Below are positions 11,544 to 23,624 of a stretch of 64,000 nt of DNA, piece after piece. Within the stretch, counting starts at the first letter, position 1. Each line of letters opens with the position of its first letter. Source of the stretch: Dromaius novaehollandiae (lineage: Eukaryota; Chordata; Aves; Casuariiformes; Dromaiidae); contig NC_088110.1 in assembly GCF_036370855.1 (NCBI RefSeq), forward strand, positions 25,234,001-25,298,000. The letters are read 5' to 3'. A program made the position numbers and the translations under genes. The notes under the pieces are model-generated. The model was not told the DNA's origin. It saw only the letters and a list, made by a program, of their open reading frames with translations, and did no database searches.

Positions 11544-14500
11544 GTGAGGCTAATGCAGAGCCACGGCTGTTTGTATAGCTGCAGAGCCTTTAAGAGAGAC
11601 TTGGGAAAACTAGCTTGGATTCCAATGAATATTTACAATTACGCTGCTCCAAAGCTGAATCCAATCACAGCACTGCAGTGCGCAGGCTTTGTGCATCAAA
11701 AGAAAATGAGAGGAAAGCAGGAAAGATGGAGTTGCCTTCGGAGAGACTTATAAACACAGATCTCCCTGCTTGTGGCAGAACTAAAATGCTTTATTTCTGA
11801 TAGGAGCAATTTATTCTTCAGGCATTTTGCTTGATATTAGAAAGTGCCTGGCTGTTTTTTGAAGTGAGAGTCTCCAGTAGATGGTCTTTAACTCAGAGTG
11901 AAAGAAAGAAATGGAAAGCATTGTAGTCCATAATTTTGATTTTGTACTAACAAACTCCAGAAATAGGGAAGCATTTCCACACTAGAGCAGGGACTCCTTT
12001 CCCTCCCTGGGTTCTTGGTTACCATGCGGAAGAGTTCTGGGCAGAGCTAGCTTTGCTGAAATCATGCTTCTAATGTGATGTTTGACTTAGCGCCACGCTC
12101 AGTGATTAAACAGGATGATCGGACAGAGAAAGGAAAGGGGAAGGCTTTCATCGCAGCTCAGTACTGGGCTCTTCCTTCTGTAGCGGAAGGTGCTCAGAAA
12201 GGACGGGGTCGGGAGTCGCTGCACGGCAAGCAGACGGAGGGTTTGTGCCTGCCGGCGCCCTGCAGAGAGCCCTGCGCAGCACAATATGCAGTGTGTGACA
12301 AAGTGGCTGCGCTGCTGGAGGTGACGGAAGGGACAGCAGCGAGCAGCTCACCTCCAGGAGCTGCTGTTGCGGCCTGTCCGTATTGTCTGTTCGTGAACTC
12401 CTTCTTCTACGTTGTGCCAAGGGAAATCTTCTCGGATTCGCTGCCTTGCTTTGGCACCTGGCAGAGCTGTAGCTACCCACCCACCCGGGTGCTTTAAGAC
12501 CTACAACGTGCCCATCAGTTGCACGTGATGGGAGCTTGTGCACGCTGACACACTGGAGCAATCGTGAAAGCTGGCAGGCGCGAGACGGGCCAAAGGCACT
12601 GGCTGGGGACAGCGTGGTTGACACAACCAGCGGTTATCCTCCTTAGGTCAGACACTGCACGCAGGACGCCAGGCACCAGCGCTGAGTGCTGCCTGCTGCT
12701 CTGCCATGCGGGGCTTGTGGATAATCCGTGGCTTTTGGGTCCTACAGCACCCAAACACGATTGCTCTTAATTAATTACAAATAATTAAGGCATATCCTTG
12801 CATCCCACCATACGGAGCACTACAGCAGCATGAGAGCCGATGCTTTGAGAGAAGTCAGGTTAGGAACCATGCTGCAAGTATGCGCAGTTACGTCGACGCA
12901 GCCTGCGTGCTTGCAGGCACACCTGGCCTGGGAGAGTCATCTGCAGGGCTCGTCTCCTCCGCCCGCGGCCCCAGCAGGCAGCACGTCTCCACCCGGAGCA
13001 GAGGCAGCCTGTCGCTGCTCCCAGACTGTGCTAATCCCTTCGTGTGTTTTGAAGATGATTCTGTTTCCTGGTGCATTTCACCTTCCGGCTGCGCAGATCC
13101 CTTCTGCTGGACGGGGATCTTAGAGGATGCTGAGGGGAGATCCCAGGAAGCTGCTCTCTGATCTGAGTCGCGCTGCTGGGCCAGGGAAGCACTCCGTCAC
13201 TCGCAGGCATGGCACAGGGCGTTCCCTGCAGCTCGGCGCATCCCGAAGTCGATAGCCCTCAGCAGGAACTTGCATTCAGTACTATACTGTCTGAGAGGCT
13301 TAAAATCAACTGTGAAGTTTCAGTATAGCTACAAAAATCCTGTTTTCAGTTTCTCCACTGGTAGCTTGCTCCAGAATGAGACAGTGCAATTTGGTGATTG
13401 ATTCCTAGAATCTGGCTAGTACATCTGAACTAGGGTATTTGGAATCACTCTGTGCAATATGAAAAACAGTAATTCATTTCATTCATTTGAAGTTGCCTTG
13501 TGGGAATGGCAGCTGCCCAGACAAATTCCACATGAAGATGAGAAATGTGACAGAAATCAGAGGTCTCCCAGTTCTGTATGCTGCAGAAATAATGGTGCAG
13601 TTCTACACCCCCTGGGAAGCCACTGTGTCCATCCTGCTCCCTGAGGTTCACTGTAGGCTCCTGTACCAGCTCCTGACAGACACCAGTTCTCGAGGCAAAA
13701 CCAGCACGCTGGTTGACGAGAAGAGGAGCAGCCTGCTTGCGGAATGCTGATAACCCATAGCCTGCTGGAAAACACCAAGTGGTTGCTAATGTTAGAAGCG
13801 GGTAAAGGCTCAAAGCAGCAAATGCTCTTGGAGCAGGACTTGGCTAACAGTCCCCGGGAGCCATCGGTGCGAAAGCTGGAAGGGCTGTGAGGGTTTCCCT
13901 TCACCTTGCTGCGTAACTCCTCTTTGAACTGGCTCTCCGGCCGGCTCGGCTCTGCCCTCCCCTCTGTCCGCATAGCCCTGAGATGGAGAAAGCTGGCGTG
14001 GATGGGTGCTGTCAGGAGCGGGAGCAACTGCAGGCCGTGGCCCCGGTTGGCTGCGGAGCCCGGGGCGGGAGCACCAGCAGCACGGCTCCGGGCGGCAGCC
14101 AGGGCGGCAGTCTGCGCGGGCTCTGGGGATCCCGGGCCCCGGCCAGAGCCATGTCCCGAGGCCGTCGTGGACCGGTGCCTCCCCCAGCCTGTCCTGGGCA
14201 AACCACGGCCAGAGCTTGTAATTCTGCGACAGCAGAAAGTGCATGCAGTTAGGGGTGGCTGTGAACTGGTTTACGTGCTCTGCAGGAAGCATCCCACCAG
14301 ACATTAACGGACAAACACTTCCTAGAGAAGTGTCTGTATGTTCTCCAGCGTAACAGACAGCAGTGACTATGTAAACAGCTGCTGCGGCAAACAGCCCTGG
14401 AGTTACTGCAGTTACTGTCATCATCCTGGGAGGGTGTAAGAACAGCTCTTAGCCGCCGTGGTCCTGCCCAGGATGCTCTGCCAGCCTCCTGTGACCGCCG

Positions 14501-14654
14501 GCTCCGAAGCTTCAGAAGCAAAAGTGGGGTCTGGGGTTTAATCAGTATCAGTGGATTTTTTTTCTCCCATGAAAATATTTAATCTCCTTGAATGCATATA
14601 AACTTTGGGGACCTACCGTATCCTGTGACAAGCAATTTGGCACAATATATGGCA

Positions 14655-14689
<35 letters not shown>

Positions 14690-14769
14690 ACTTTTTGTTT
14701 TGTACTTGTTACCTGCTGATTTATGAGGTGCTGCTAGTTCATATATTAACAGGACAGTGAAAACTCATA

Positions 14770-15190
14770 CTGCAGTCAACCTCTACATGCCAGACTTGAT
14801 TTTATAATCCTCTGTCACACTTCCTTTCAGTCATCGCTTTTCCAGGCTGAAGAGACTATCGAGTTTTTCCTCATATGGAAGATATTGCTTGTATTTGATC
14901 AGCCTTGTTGCTCTTCTCTGAAACCTTTCCAACTCTATTTTTCTTGAGCGAGACAGACCAGAACTGCGTATGGTAATCACAATGCAGATTGCATTATGGA
15001 TCTATTCAGTGGCATAACTATGATCTGTTCTCTATTATTCTCCTAGTAATTCTTAATAGTCAGTTTGCCTTTTGGACTACTCCTGAGCACAGAGTAAATG
15101 TTTCCATAGAACCATCTCTGTCCATCTGTATCTGCTTTATCCGGTACAGCCCCAAGTTCTCACTCCTGGGGAGGGAACAGAGCTATAGGA
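14770..15190. mobile_element. CR1 LINE 3' fragment
   Basis: About 420 bp track the CR1 consensus of reptiles and birds: TCCTCTGTCACACTTCC, TTTTCCAGGCTGAAGAG, CTCATATGGAAG, TTGTTGCTCTTCTCTGAACC-like text, GACCAGAACTGC, and a later TTTGCCTTTTGGACT segment. It diverges by eye at many positions, so it is an old copy. No coding capacity remains. Confidence 0.85.
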
Positions 15191-16561
15191 CTTGGGGCTG
15201 CAAGTGAAGTATCGTAAGAAAGAGCAAATGCCCCAGAACTTCAGCAGAGTTAAGGTTGTCTGGCGGTGTCTCATGCCTTCTAGAGCATGAACAGCTGCTG
15301 AACATTTGAAAACCAAGAAATGAAGAGCTAAAAATCAGCCTCACAACACTACAGCGCTGTCCTCTTGCAGGATGTCTGCTCTGAAGCACCCACGCTGCCT
15401 GACAGGCTGTAAACGCTGTGGGAAGAGAGGAAGAGCCTTGACTTCGCACCTGCGCTTACCCCTGCCAGACAGGCCACGGGGCTGCTGGCAGCCCGTGCGG
15501 CACAGGGAGAGACCCGCGCGCTCCGGCTGACCCGGGGGAGGCTGCCTCCCTCTCCCGAGACGCACGTGCCCAGTCCAGCTCCCGTCAAGTGGCTCCCACG
15601 AATCTTCCCACCATCCAGCACAACCACACCTAACCAGGGAACGCAGCTCGAACGCCGGCAGATAAATGTGGAAGTGAGGTCGCTAGCAACGAACACAAAT
15701 AATGGCATGTTCTCTTAGTCCTTCTTCATGTTTTCTTTCTGCAGATTCACAGGCTGAGGCAGGAAAGCATCACATAGTCTGATCTTCTGCACCTGCAGTC
15801 CGGAAGACTTTGCCACGTTACCGCTGCGTTCAATGACCTGTTTGACAAAGGCACCTTCAGGAGGGCGTTCAGCTGGACTCGAAGACATCAGGACATGGTA
15901 AATCCACTGTCTCCTCCTTTGGCAGTCAATCCCTTTGCATCACCCCTACTGAATTTTTTTCTATGATTATTGCATGCGAATGGGGCTAATGAAGTTTTTA
16001 TTCAGCAGTAGTGTGTTCCCAACTTTGCGCTCCTCCTGGGTTTTATGCTTTTTCTTTTCTATATCTCACTGCTCATTTCTTTTTGTCCAGAGGTAAGTTT
16101 AATCATGAAGAGGAGAAGGGCATGAGGTTCCTCTCGTTCTGCCTGTCCCATACTCTCAGGCGCATTCTCATGCCCACCCCCCCCTTTAGCTTTTCTTTTC
16201 ATTCGAGGTCCTCCCTGTTGTCCCCACCACGAGAGTTTTTTTCCACTCACCCAGCTCCCTCTGCCTCTCCCCACAACCCCATTCTCCCCTTATCTTTTCC
16301 CACCTGCCATTGCCATTGCGGCTGGTTTGCGAGGAGGTCCCCAGAGCTGATACTGCTGTAGCTGTGTGGGTGCGTTAATGGCCACAACTGAAAGCAGAAC
16401 CTGGGCATCGCACGCCGTGACCACAACTGAGCACTGCTGCTTTTCCTTCTCCCAGTCTGCCCCTCTTCCATCAGATCTCTGCTTTTGGCTGATTTCCAGC
16501 TCACAATTACTTATGGAAACATGGCAGCTCCTACCCAGCTATGGACATCCTTCACCCACAG

Positions 16562-16597
16562 GCACAGGAAAGCAAGGCCCAGGCTGCAGGAGCAGAG
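16562..16597 (+). CDS. Candidate short exon, AQESKAQAAGAE
   Basis: The acceptor ATCCTTCACCCACAG opens a frame that stays open for 41 codons; a GAG/GTGGCG donor at 16597 would give a 12-codon exon. The residues are Ala/Gln/Glu/Lys-rich. Support is limited to splice-site likeness and composition. Confidence 0.25.
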
Positions 16598-17119
16598 GTG
16601 GCGGTGGTGACCACGAGCAGTAAACAGGACGCAGCACCAGAAGAGGCACTGCCCAACGCCGCTGCTCCACAGCAGGCAACCGCGTTGGGCTAGCGTGCAC
16701 CTCCGGGGCTGCGCAGGGCTGGTGCTCGTCCGAGCACTTTCTCACCACCCCCGCTGCTGGTGTGCATTCATCCCTTTAATTCATGGCCGAGACCCTGGGC
16801 CTGTTCCCACCAGGGAGCTGGAAAGGGGAAGGAGGCACAAACGTCTGTGTCGCCAGTGGAGCCCCCAGCTTCTTCCAGCAGCAGAATCTGCTCTGTGCCA
16901 GGGCCAGGCAGCGAGAGCATCCAGATGTTGGCTCCTGCGCGGCTGGGCTGGGTGGGCACCCCACATGCCCCACCAGTTGCCTCAACTTCCCCCTCCTGCC
17001 CCCCGCTTTGGAAGGAAAGCAGAGGGCTGGAGGGACAGAGGAGGCAACAGCACTTCGGTCTGCTCCAAGATGGGGCTTGGGCTCTCAGCAGGTTCTGAAA
17101 TGCAGCCAGGCACGTTCCC

Positions 17120-17530
17120 ACCTATTCCTGCCACTGTAGCTGTTTTCTACTGCTCTCTATTTTTACACTTCCATTTCTTTTTCCCCTTGCTCTGGAGGGG
17201 ACCCTCTCCCAAGAACTGCAATGTTTTTTTAATAAGTATTTTTCAAGTAGCTGGCTGAGTCCCTGGAAAGGATAATGAGATCATTTTCATTGCAGAATGC
17301 AAAGCCATGCAAGCCTTTCCTGTTTGTTATTTCTCCCCTGTAGAATCTGACCATGCTGCTGATAATTTATGTTTGTTGATATTCCTCGGCAGCCAAACAT
17401 ACAGAATGTGCCCTAGACAGTATCCAAATGTGATTAGACCTGAGGTACCCGTTTCCTATGAACATAGAGAATTGGAAATTATCACTAGAACTGCAGAGAA
17501 ATAACCTTTAGGGCTCATTAAAATTCCACA
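17120..17530. promoter_or_regulatory. AT-rich island, possible conserved noncoding element
   Basis: An abrupt AT-rich block in GC-rich surroundings, containing ATAATGAGATCATTTTCATT, GATAATTTATG and CTCATTAAAATT motifs, without coding character. Proposed only from composition and homeodomain-like TAAT motifs. Confidence 0.25.
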
Positions 17531-18169
17531 AACGCAAACTCTGTTCCTGCTTTCCCTTTCATGAAGCCAGCCCGGTGCTGCAGATGCTCAGTGTGCAGGC
17601 GGGCTGGGACCCTCCTCTCCCCCTTTAATCTGCTCCTCGGGTTCAGGCAAAGACTTGGCACGCCGCATGTTTATGTCTCCTTCCCCCCTGGGAGGCGTGC
17701 TGTAAATCTGAGGGCAATATCTCTATCGAGAGACCCGGCAGCTCTACCTCTGCGCTGGGTTTTGGCTGTGGGGGACGGAAGGGAAGGCGGCAGGAGCGGG
17801 CGATGGCGCAGACCCCGGGCGGGCAGGGCCGGAGGAGGCCCCGGGCACGCGGGCTGGCGGCCATGCGGTTACCAGCGGGCGGTGGGGCCCTGCCCCATAT
17901 CCGTGCACCGGCGGGGGGCCCTCGCCCCACAGCCACCTCCGCGCCCACCTCCATGTCCACGTCCATGTCCACGTCCGCGCCCACGTCCACCTCCATGTCC
18001 CCGGCCTGGCCGGACCGCACTGCACCGGGGCGGCCGGCCGCGGCACTCGAACCTTACGGAGCGACCGAAAGTGCCGAGGACGCAGAACCTTCTTATTATT
18101 AAACAGATGGGAAATTGATGTTTACGGAATCTGTGTTTTAATCGCATTACTGCAGGTATTTGGCAGGGA

Positions 18170-18770
18170 CCCTCGCGCGCGGGGCGCCAGCGCCGCCTTT
18201 GATCCGCGGCGCGGCCGCTCTGGGGCATTTTCCGCGGCCCGCACAGCCGGCTGGGCCCGGGCAGGCGGCGGAGGGTGAAACCGGCGCCGAGGCCCCGGGG
18301 GGCGGCGGCTCCCCGCGGGGCCGGGCCGGGCCGGGGCGGCCGCGGCACAAGAAAGGTGCGGGCGCGGCTCGGCGGCCCCGCGGCTGGGCCTGGCCGGTCC
18401 CTCATTGTCCGCGGCCCGCGCCACCTCCCCCCCCCCGCCGCCGTCGCCAGTCACCGCGGCCCCGCCGCCATCTTGGGGCCGCCGCGGCGCCAGCGCGGGC
18501 CGACAGCGACCCCTGCCGCCGCGCGGGGGGAGCACCGGGAGCCGGGGGGACCGGGCGGGGTCCCGGGGGCCGGCGGGGGATCTCGGGGAGCCGGCGGGGG
18601 GGCCCCGGGCTCGGCCGCCCTGCGGCTCTCCGGGCCGCGGCACCCCGTGGTCCCGTGGCGCGGCCTCCCCCGCGGGGCACGGCCCCCCCGGCCCGGCCTG
18701 CCGAGCCCCGCGGCGCTGCCCCGGCGGGCCCAGAGCACCAGCCCGGGGTGCCCCGCCCGCTCGGCCGGCC
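18170..18770. promoter_or_regulatory. CpG island with YY1-type core motif
   Basis: About 600 bp of very dense CG dinucleotides with GC-box-like runs. A GCCGCCATCTTGG motif at 18464-18476 is the reverse complement of the YY1 element typical of core promoters, which would place a transcript on the - strand. No coding exon is recognised nearby; it could serve an alternative PMFBP1 promoter or a noncoding RNA. Confidence 0.5.
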
Positions 18771-19390
18771 TCGGCCTCGGGCTCAGCTCAGGCTCGGGCC
18801 TGGCTCGGCTCGGCCTCGGGTCAGCCTCAGCTTGGACTCAAGCTTAGGCTCGGGCTCTGCTCAGGTTCAGGCTTGGGTTCAGGTTTGGGCTCGGCCTCAT
18901 GCTCAGCTCACACTCGGGCCCAGCTCAGGCTCTGGCTTAGCTTGGCCCAGGCTTAGCTTGGCCTTGGATCAGCCTCAGCCTCAGGCTTGGGCACTGCTTG
19001 TGCTCAGACTTGGGCTCCATGTGGCTCCGGCTCTGCTTGGGTTCAGGCTCGGGCTCTGCTCGGGTTCCAGCTCAGGCTCCATTTGGCTTTGGGCTCCGGC
19101 TCCGGCTCCGCTCGGGTTCGGGCTCCGATTCCAGCTCCAGCTCCAGCTCCGCTTGGCTTCGAGCTTGGGCTCAGGCTTGGGCTCCACTCAGGCTCTGCTC
19201 GGATTTAGGCTCCAGTTCCAGCTCCGCTAGGCTTCGGGCTCAGGCTCCAGTTCTGCTTGGCTTTGGGCTCGGGTTCAGGCCTGGGCTCTGCTCGGGCTCA
19301 GGCTCCACTCAGGCTCAGGTTCAGGCTCTGCTCAGGCCCAGGCTCTGCTTGGGTTTGGGCCTGGGCATGGGCTTGGGCTCCACTCGGCCT
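18770..19390. repeat. Degenerate GGCTCR/GGCTTG hexamer array
   Basis: About 620 bp of imperfect six-base units (GGCTCG, GGCTCA, GGCTTG, GGCTCC) directly after the CpG island. Low-complexity open frames rich in Gly/Ser/Leu follow from this structure. Confidence 0.85.
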
Positions 19391-19793
19391 GGGCTGGCTG
19401 CGCTGCCTCCCTGCCCTCCGGAGCGGGGACCCACCGACCACCTTGCCCAGCCTCTCCAGCCACCTTCCCCCTGCACACAGCTGCCATCCTGTACCCTCCA
19501 GGAAGGTGAACGCAAGTGTCCCCTCTTTGCTGTTCGTTAAGCTGGGCACCTGTAAATGGAAGCAGGATGTTCTGACGAGCAATACGCAGCTACACCACAA
19601 CCTCCTCAGCTGCTGGCTGGGAGGTGCAGAGGGGGTTCAAAGCCCAAGTGTCTGTGTCCAGTGCCCACGTGCGTCCTGGGGCTTGGCACGGCTGAGAGGG
19701 AAAACAAACAAACAAATCTCACAACATCATCATGCTGCAGGGAGGCAGGTGACCAGCTTGGGGTCACCACTGTTGTTTAATCTCCACCTGCAG

Positions 19794-19940
19794 CAGAGGA
19801 TTGTCTGGGTGAAAACACCCAGAGCAGCCTAGGAAGTCGCCAACAGCCTATGATTTCTATGGAAGAAAGCAAAAACCAGCATCTTCTGACAAGTGATGGA
19901 GAATGGGACTTTGGCGCGGCTGGAGCTGGTGACCAGCAAG
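19794..19940 (+). CDS. Candidate 147-nt exon
   Basis: The strong acceptor TCTCCACCTGCAG is followed by one open frame, which reads EDCLGENTQSSLGSRQQPM and then MEESKNQHLLTSDGEWDFG up to a CAAG/GTGGGC donor. The other two frames stop quickly. It starts with two left-over bases and ends with one. Polar and acidic rather than clearly heptad. Confidence 0.4.
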
Positions 19941-20243
19941 GTGGGCCTGGACGGGCAGCGGCTGTGACCCTCGGTCTGGAGGGCTCCCAAGGGAACCCAT
20001 CTGCTGATACAGGCAACACAGGCTGCTGCCCTTGGAGGTGACAAGGCAGCCCCAGAACTGGTCCAAGCACAGGAAACCAGCCAGCACGTTTCCACCAGAA
20101 GGCCAGGCTCTGGTTCTCTGAGCGTGACGGCTAAGGAGAGCCCAGGTCTGCCAGGATGATGCCCAGAAGCCTCTGCTGTTGCAGGAGAGGCAGGGCAGGA
20201 GCTCCAGAAGAGTTTCTGACCGGGGAGCATTTCCTACAACCAG

Positions 20244-20324
20244 AGCTTTGCTTGCCAGCTGCAGCAGCAGCACCAAGCCCTGCCCAGTCACCGGCAGCAG
20301 AAGGCCTGCAGGAGACATTTGACC
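20244..20324 (+). CDS. Candidate Gln-rich coiled-coil exon
   Basis: After the acceptor TTTCCTACAACCAG phase 0 reads SFACQLQQQHQALPSHRQQK, ending at a GTATCC donor. A second frame across the same bases is also open (EGLQETFD near the end), so the frame is uncertain. Confidence 0.28.
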
Positions 20325-20438
20325 GTATCCTTGGACACGTGCATTAACATTTCCTGTTCTGTCCTTAAGCAGTAAAGAAGCCTCTCTGATAGTGATAGAA
20401 GAGATGGAGCTGTTTGGCGCTGCCCATGCATCTTTCAG

Positions 20439-20543
20439 GAGTCTGTCAACGTGCTCGAGCAGAGGGCAACCTCGGCTCGCTGCACACCTGCAGCAGAGGA
20501 GCCGGGTGTCAGAGAGCAGAACAGGGACAGCACCGCAGCACAG
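20439..20543 (+). CDS. Candidate exon (35 codons) with good splice sites
   Basis: The acceptor CATGCATCTTTCAG and the donor CAG/GTGGCA flank 105 nt. Phase 0 reads ESVNVLEQRATSARCTPAAE then VREQNRDSTAAQ. All three frames are open; the +1 frame also gives a helical segment (RLAAHLQQRSRVSE). Confidence 0.4.
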
Positions 20544-23500
20544 GTGGCAGCAGGTCTCTTTCCTGGGCCCTGTGATCCGCACTGGTCACCCTGCCTCCGA
20601 AAGGACACTGGGGAATGGGCAGGAACTCAAATAAAGTCATTGAGAATAAGTCAGGAGCCTGGAAATATTTAATGTGCAAAACTGAAAAACAAGGTTGTTA
20701 CCTTGAAAAGGAAGGAATTAAGAAAGAGTACTGTGACAATGCCTGAAGTAGTACTGGTTTGGCCGGGCAGACCAGTGCATCTCTAATTCAGTGTTGCATG
20801 AAAAAAAGCATTTTCTTCTTCTCTTTTTTTTGAATGGAATAATTTTACATTTAATTAGTCTGTGACATTCACTGGTTTGGAATGTCCCCAAGGTAACAAC
20901 CTGGCAGGCTGGTTGGACCTTTGTATGGATAAACTGAATATCCAGAGTTATGATGGCAAAGTCTTGGGGGAGCTGCCCGGTCTCTTTTCTGCATTCCAGG
21001 CTGCAGTGGTTGAGGAGAGCTTTCCTGGGTGGAGAAGTCACGCGTAGTGTCCCACTGCATATTCTGGTCTTTTCTCAGCGATGGTTAGCATAAATCACCA
21101 TCAGAGAGGGCAGATACGGGCCTGCTCCAGCCTGCGGATCCCGTGCGCTGCTGTCACCGTGGCAGCAGCAGGCCCGCTGATCACGGGAGAGGTCCTATCA
21201 TCCGTTTTAAAGGGCCCAGGTGCTGTGCTGATGTCTCCCGCCGGCTGGGACATCTCCAGCCAGCAGAGCGTGCTGGACACGTGGGCTGGCATGGCAGTGC
21301 AGGGGGCTGGATCAGGGCGGCGGCGGCAGCAGTAGCACCTTGCGGGGGGCTGAAATAATCACAGGGCTCTGCCTGGTGCAGGTCCTGGAGCCCCGGGCTC
21401 TGGGCAGCGTCATGCCGCCAAGGTGCTCGCTGAAACAGGCCTGTCTGGGCCCACTGGGCAATGCCAGCCCGGCAGATGATCCAGGCCCTGCCTTGGGTGG
21501 CAGCGGGCACGGAGGGGTGGGCAGCTCCTCTCCATCTGCAGGGCCGCGTGGCTCCCGTGCTGCAGACGCTGCCGTCACGGGGTCTCTGGAGACCCGGCTG
21601 TGTGGCCGTCCCGGAGCCGCGGTGGCAGCGGCAGAGCCGGCGTGCTCCTGCTCTGCTGGGTTGGGTCCGTGGGAGCACCCCGCATCTGTGTCTCCCGACC
21701 TGCCGCCAGCGCCTGGCCAGCTGCCGGGCCTGCCGCGCACGGCACTGCCGCACCGCGAACGGGCCTTCCGGGAGCTCCCTGCGGAAAGAGCCGCAATGCT
21801 TGTGCTGGCTGCTGCTCGTGGGGGTCTCCGTGACCCGCCGCGTCGCACCGGCGTGTCCAAAAGGGACGGTGTGTAAGGGATGCGCCTCAGCCACCTCAGT
21901 CCCGGGCTTTCAGCGTCGTTAAGCTGCATTTGCTTCATCCTCTCCTTCCAGCCCATCCTCTGCCTCCCGGTCACTGGGTTTCTCCAGCATCAGGGCCGCG
22001 CACACCGGGGGCTCAGCAGTGGCTGCGTTTGGCCCTGCGGAGCAGACGCTGCCCGGCTCGGCACGCAGCCGGCTCCGGCCGCCCCATGCTGCAGCACCGA
22101 GGACGCCGTGATGTGCTCCAGGCCGGGGTTCCTGCCGCCCGGGTTCGCCAAGGGCCGTGCCGCAGCCAGCTGTGGTCTTAGTGCCCGAAACAACCCTAGT
22201 CCTGAGCTGAGGTTTGCTCAAGCGCACGCTCGCGTGCTGTTTTGCCTCAGCCTCGCCGAAGAGCCGGCGTGCCTCCCCGCCGCCGAAGATGCCCTTGTGC
22301 TCGGTCTGAGCGGCCTAAGGGGGTGGCGAAAGGCAGCGGCTCCTCGCAGAGCACGTGTGAGCAGCGATTGCTCGGCTGCCTCGTTCGAAATTCCTGCGTG
22401 GGATACTAAGACTTGTTCAGCCGGGCGCTGGCACACGGCAGCGGGGAGACCAGTGCTCCAGGCGGGTCGCTCCGCAGGGCTGCAGCGTGTTCCCTTCGTT
22501 AAATCCTTCACTCACGCTGTAAAAGCAATAAGCAGTGCTCAGGTGGTGCAGCCCTCCGCTGCAAGGCTCTCCAAGCAGCGCTGGATTAACCCTCCCCAAA
22601 TAAACAGAGGCGCACGGTGCGTGGCATTTGCGCAGGCAGTCCCGGCGGCGCGGAGCCCAAGTCGGCGGCTGGCCACGGAGGTGTTTGTGCTGCTCCCTCC
22701 TAGCTGTAATGCCCCGTAGTGGCTCTGTCCCCCGAGGTGGACGCGCGCCCTCGCGATGCGCGCGTGAAGACCAAGGGTGGGCTGCAGCCTGCCGCTGCTC
22801 TGCCTGCGGGCAAGCACAAGCCCTGGAAGCGGGCGAGCCGTTGCCTCTCTCGGGATTAACCCAGCTGCCGGCAAAGGGGCGTCACGTCACGGGGCTGCAG
22901 GCATCGCCCTGCCCCGGCAGAGCCGCGTGTCCCCGTGGGCTGCAGCACGGGGGGCCGGCTCGCTGGGGGGGGGAGCACGGCTGCACCTCGGGTCCCCAGG
23001 GCCGCCAGCCCGCTGGGTGCTGCACGGCAGAGCTGAGGAGCTGGCGGCCGTGGGGCAGCACCCCTGGTCGGCACTGCCCGTCTGGAATTCCCTTCGTTTT
23101 CACTTCTCTTTTTCCCTTTTTTTTTTTTTTTTTTTCCTTCTTTCTCCTGTTTTTCCCCCAGGCTTGGCGTGTGCCACCTGAGCATGCCCAGGGTGTCACT
23201 GTGTGTGCTCGGGTTCGTTCCCGGGGAAGGTGCTAGGCCACACGAGGATGAAGCCTGGCTAAGCTTAAAAATATGTAGTTATTTTCCTGTGGTTAGAGGG
23301 TGTTTTTTTTTAAACACTGGTAATTTTGTCACATGCAAGTATTTTTCCACTCATTCCATAATTCAGAAATAGTTGAAAGGATGTTAATCAAACATGTGAA
23401 GTGAATGAATCTTCGGGCAAAGGCTCAGCATGGAAAGTTTTCGCTGGAAAACAGCAGCGTCTCAGCAGGCGCTGAGCCCGGGCGTGACGCTGTCGTGTCA

Positions 23501-23624
23501 CGCGCCCCACGTCCCCGCGTGCTGCGGCCTCGTGAGCCCTCGCGCTCGTCCTCCCTGCAGGCAGGTGCCGGGGAGCCGCGCCGAGGCCCTGCCGCAGCCC
23601 CTCTCGGCATCCCCGCGAGCCCCG

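Larger units (their letters stand above)
11574..19793. other. Probable introns, with CR1, CpG island and AT-rich islands
   Basis: Holds a (A)~33 run at 14658, the CR1 fragment at 14770-15190, the CpG island at 18170-18770, the GGCTC array after it, and an AT-rich island at 17120-17530. Weak exon-like segments occur at about 12266-12321 (VCDKVAALLE before GTGACG) and 15800-15898 (after CTGCACCTGCAG). Confidence 0.4.

Noticed and set aside
14658-14692. Run of about 33 A, considered as the tail of a processed pseudogene
   Set aside because: No coding remnant and no AATAAA precede it; it is simply an A tract near a CR1 fragment.
15373-15530. A small + strand frame with CLTGCKRCGKRGRALTSH, faintly like a zinc finger
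   Set aside because: Cys/His spacing does not fit a C2H2 finger and there is no second finger or splice support.
15750-15850. CACATAGTCTGATCTTCTGC segment resembling an old amniote interspersed repeat
   Set aside because: The match is short and from memory only; it also overlaps two acceptor-like sites, so I did not annotate it.
20325-20368. GTATCCTT at 20325 with TCCTTAA at 20362, resembling a U12-type donor and branch point
   Set aside because: The spacing does not work: the next usable acceptor at 20437-20438 is about 70 nt past the branch-like site, too far for a U12 intron, and a nearer AG would make an intron of about 50 nt.
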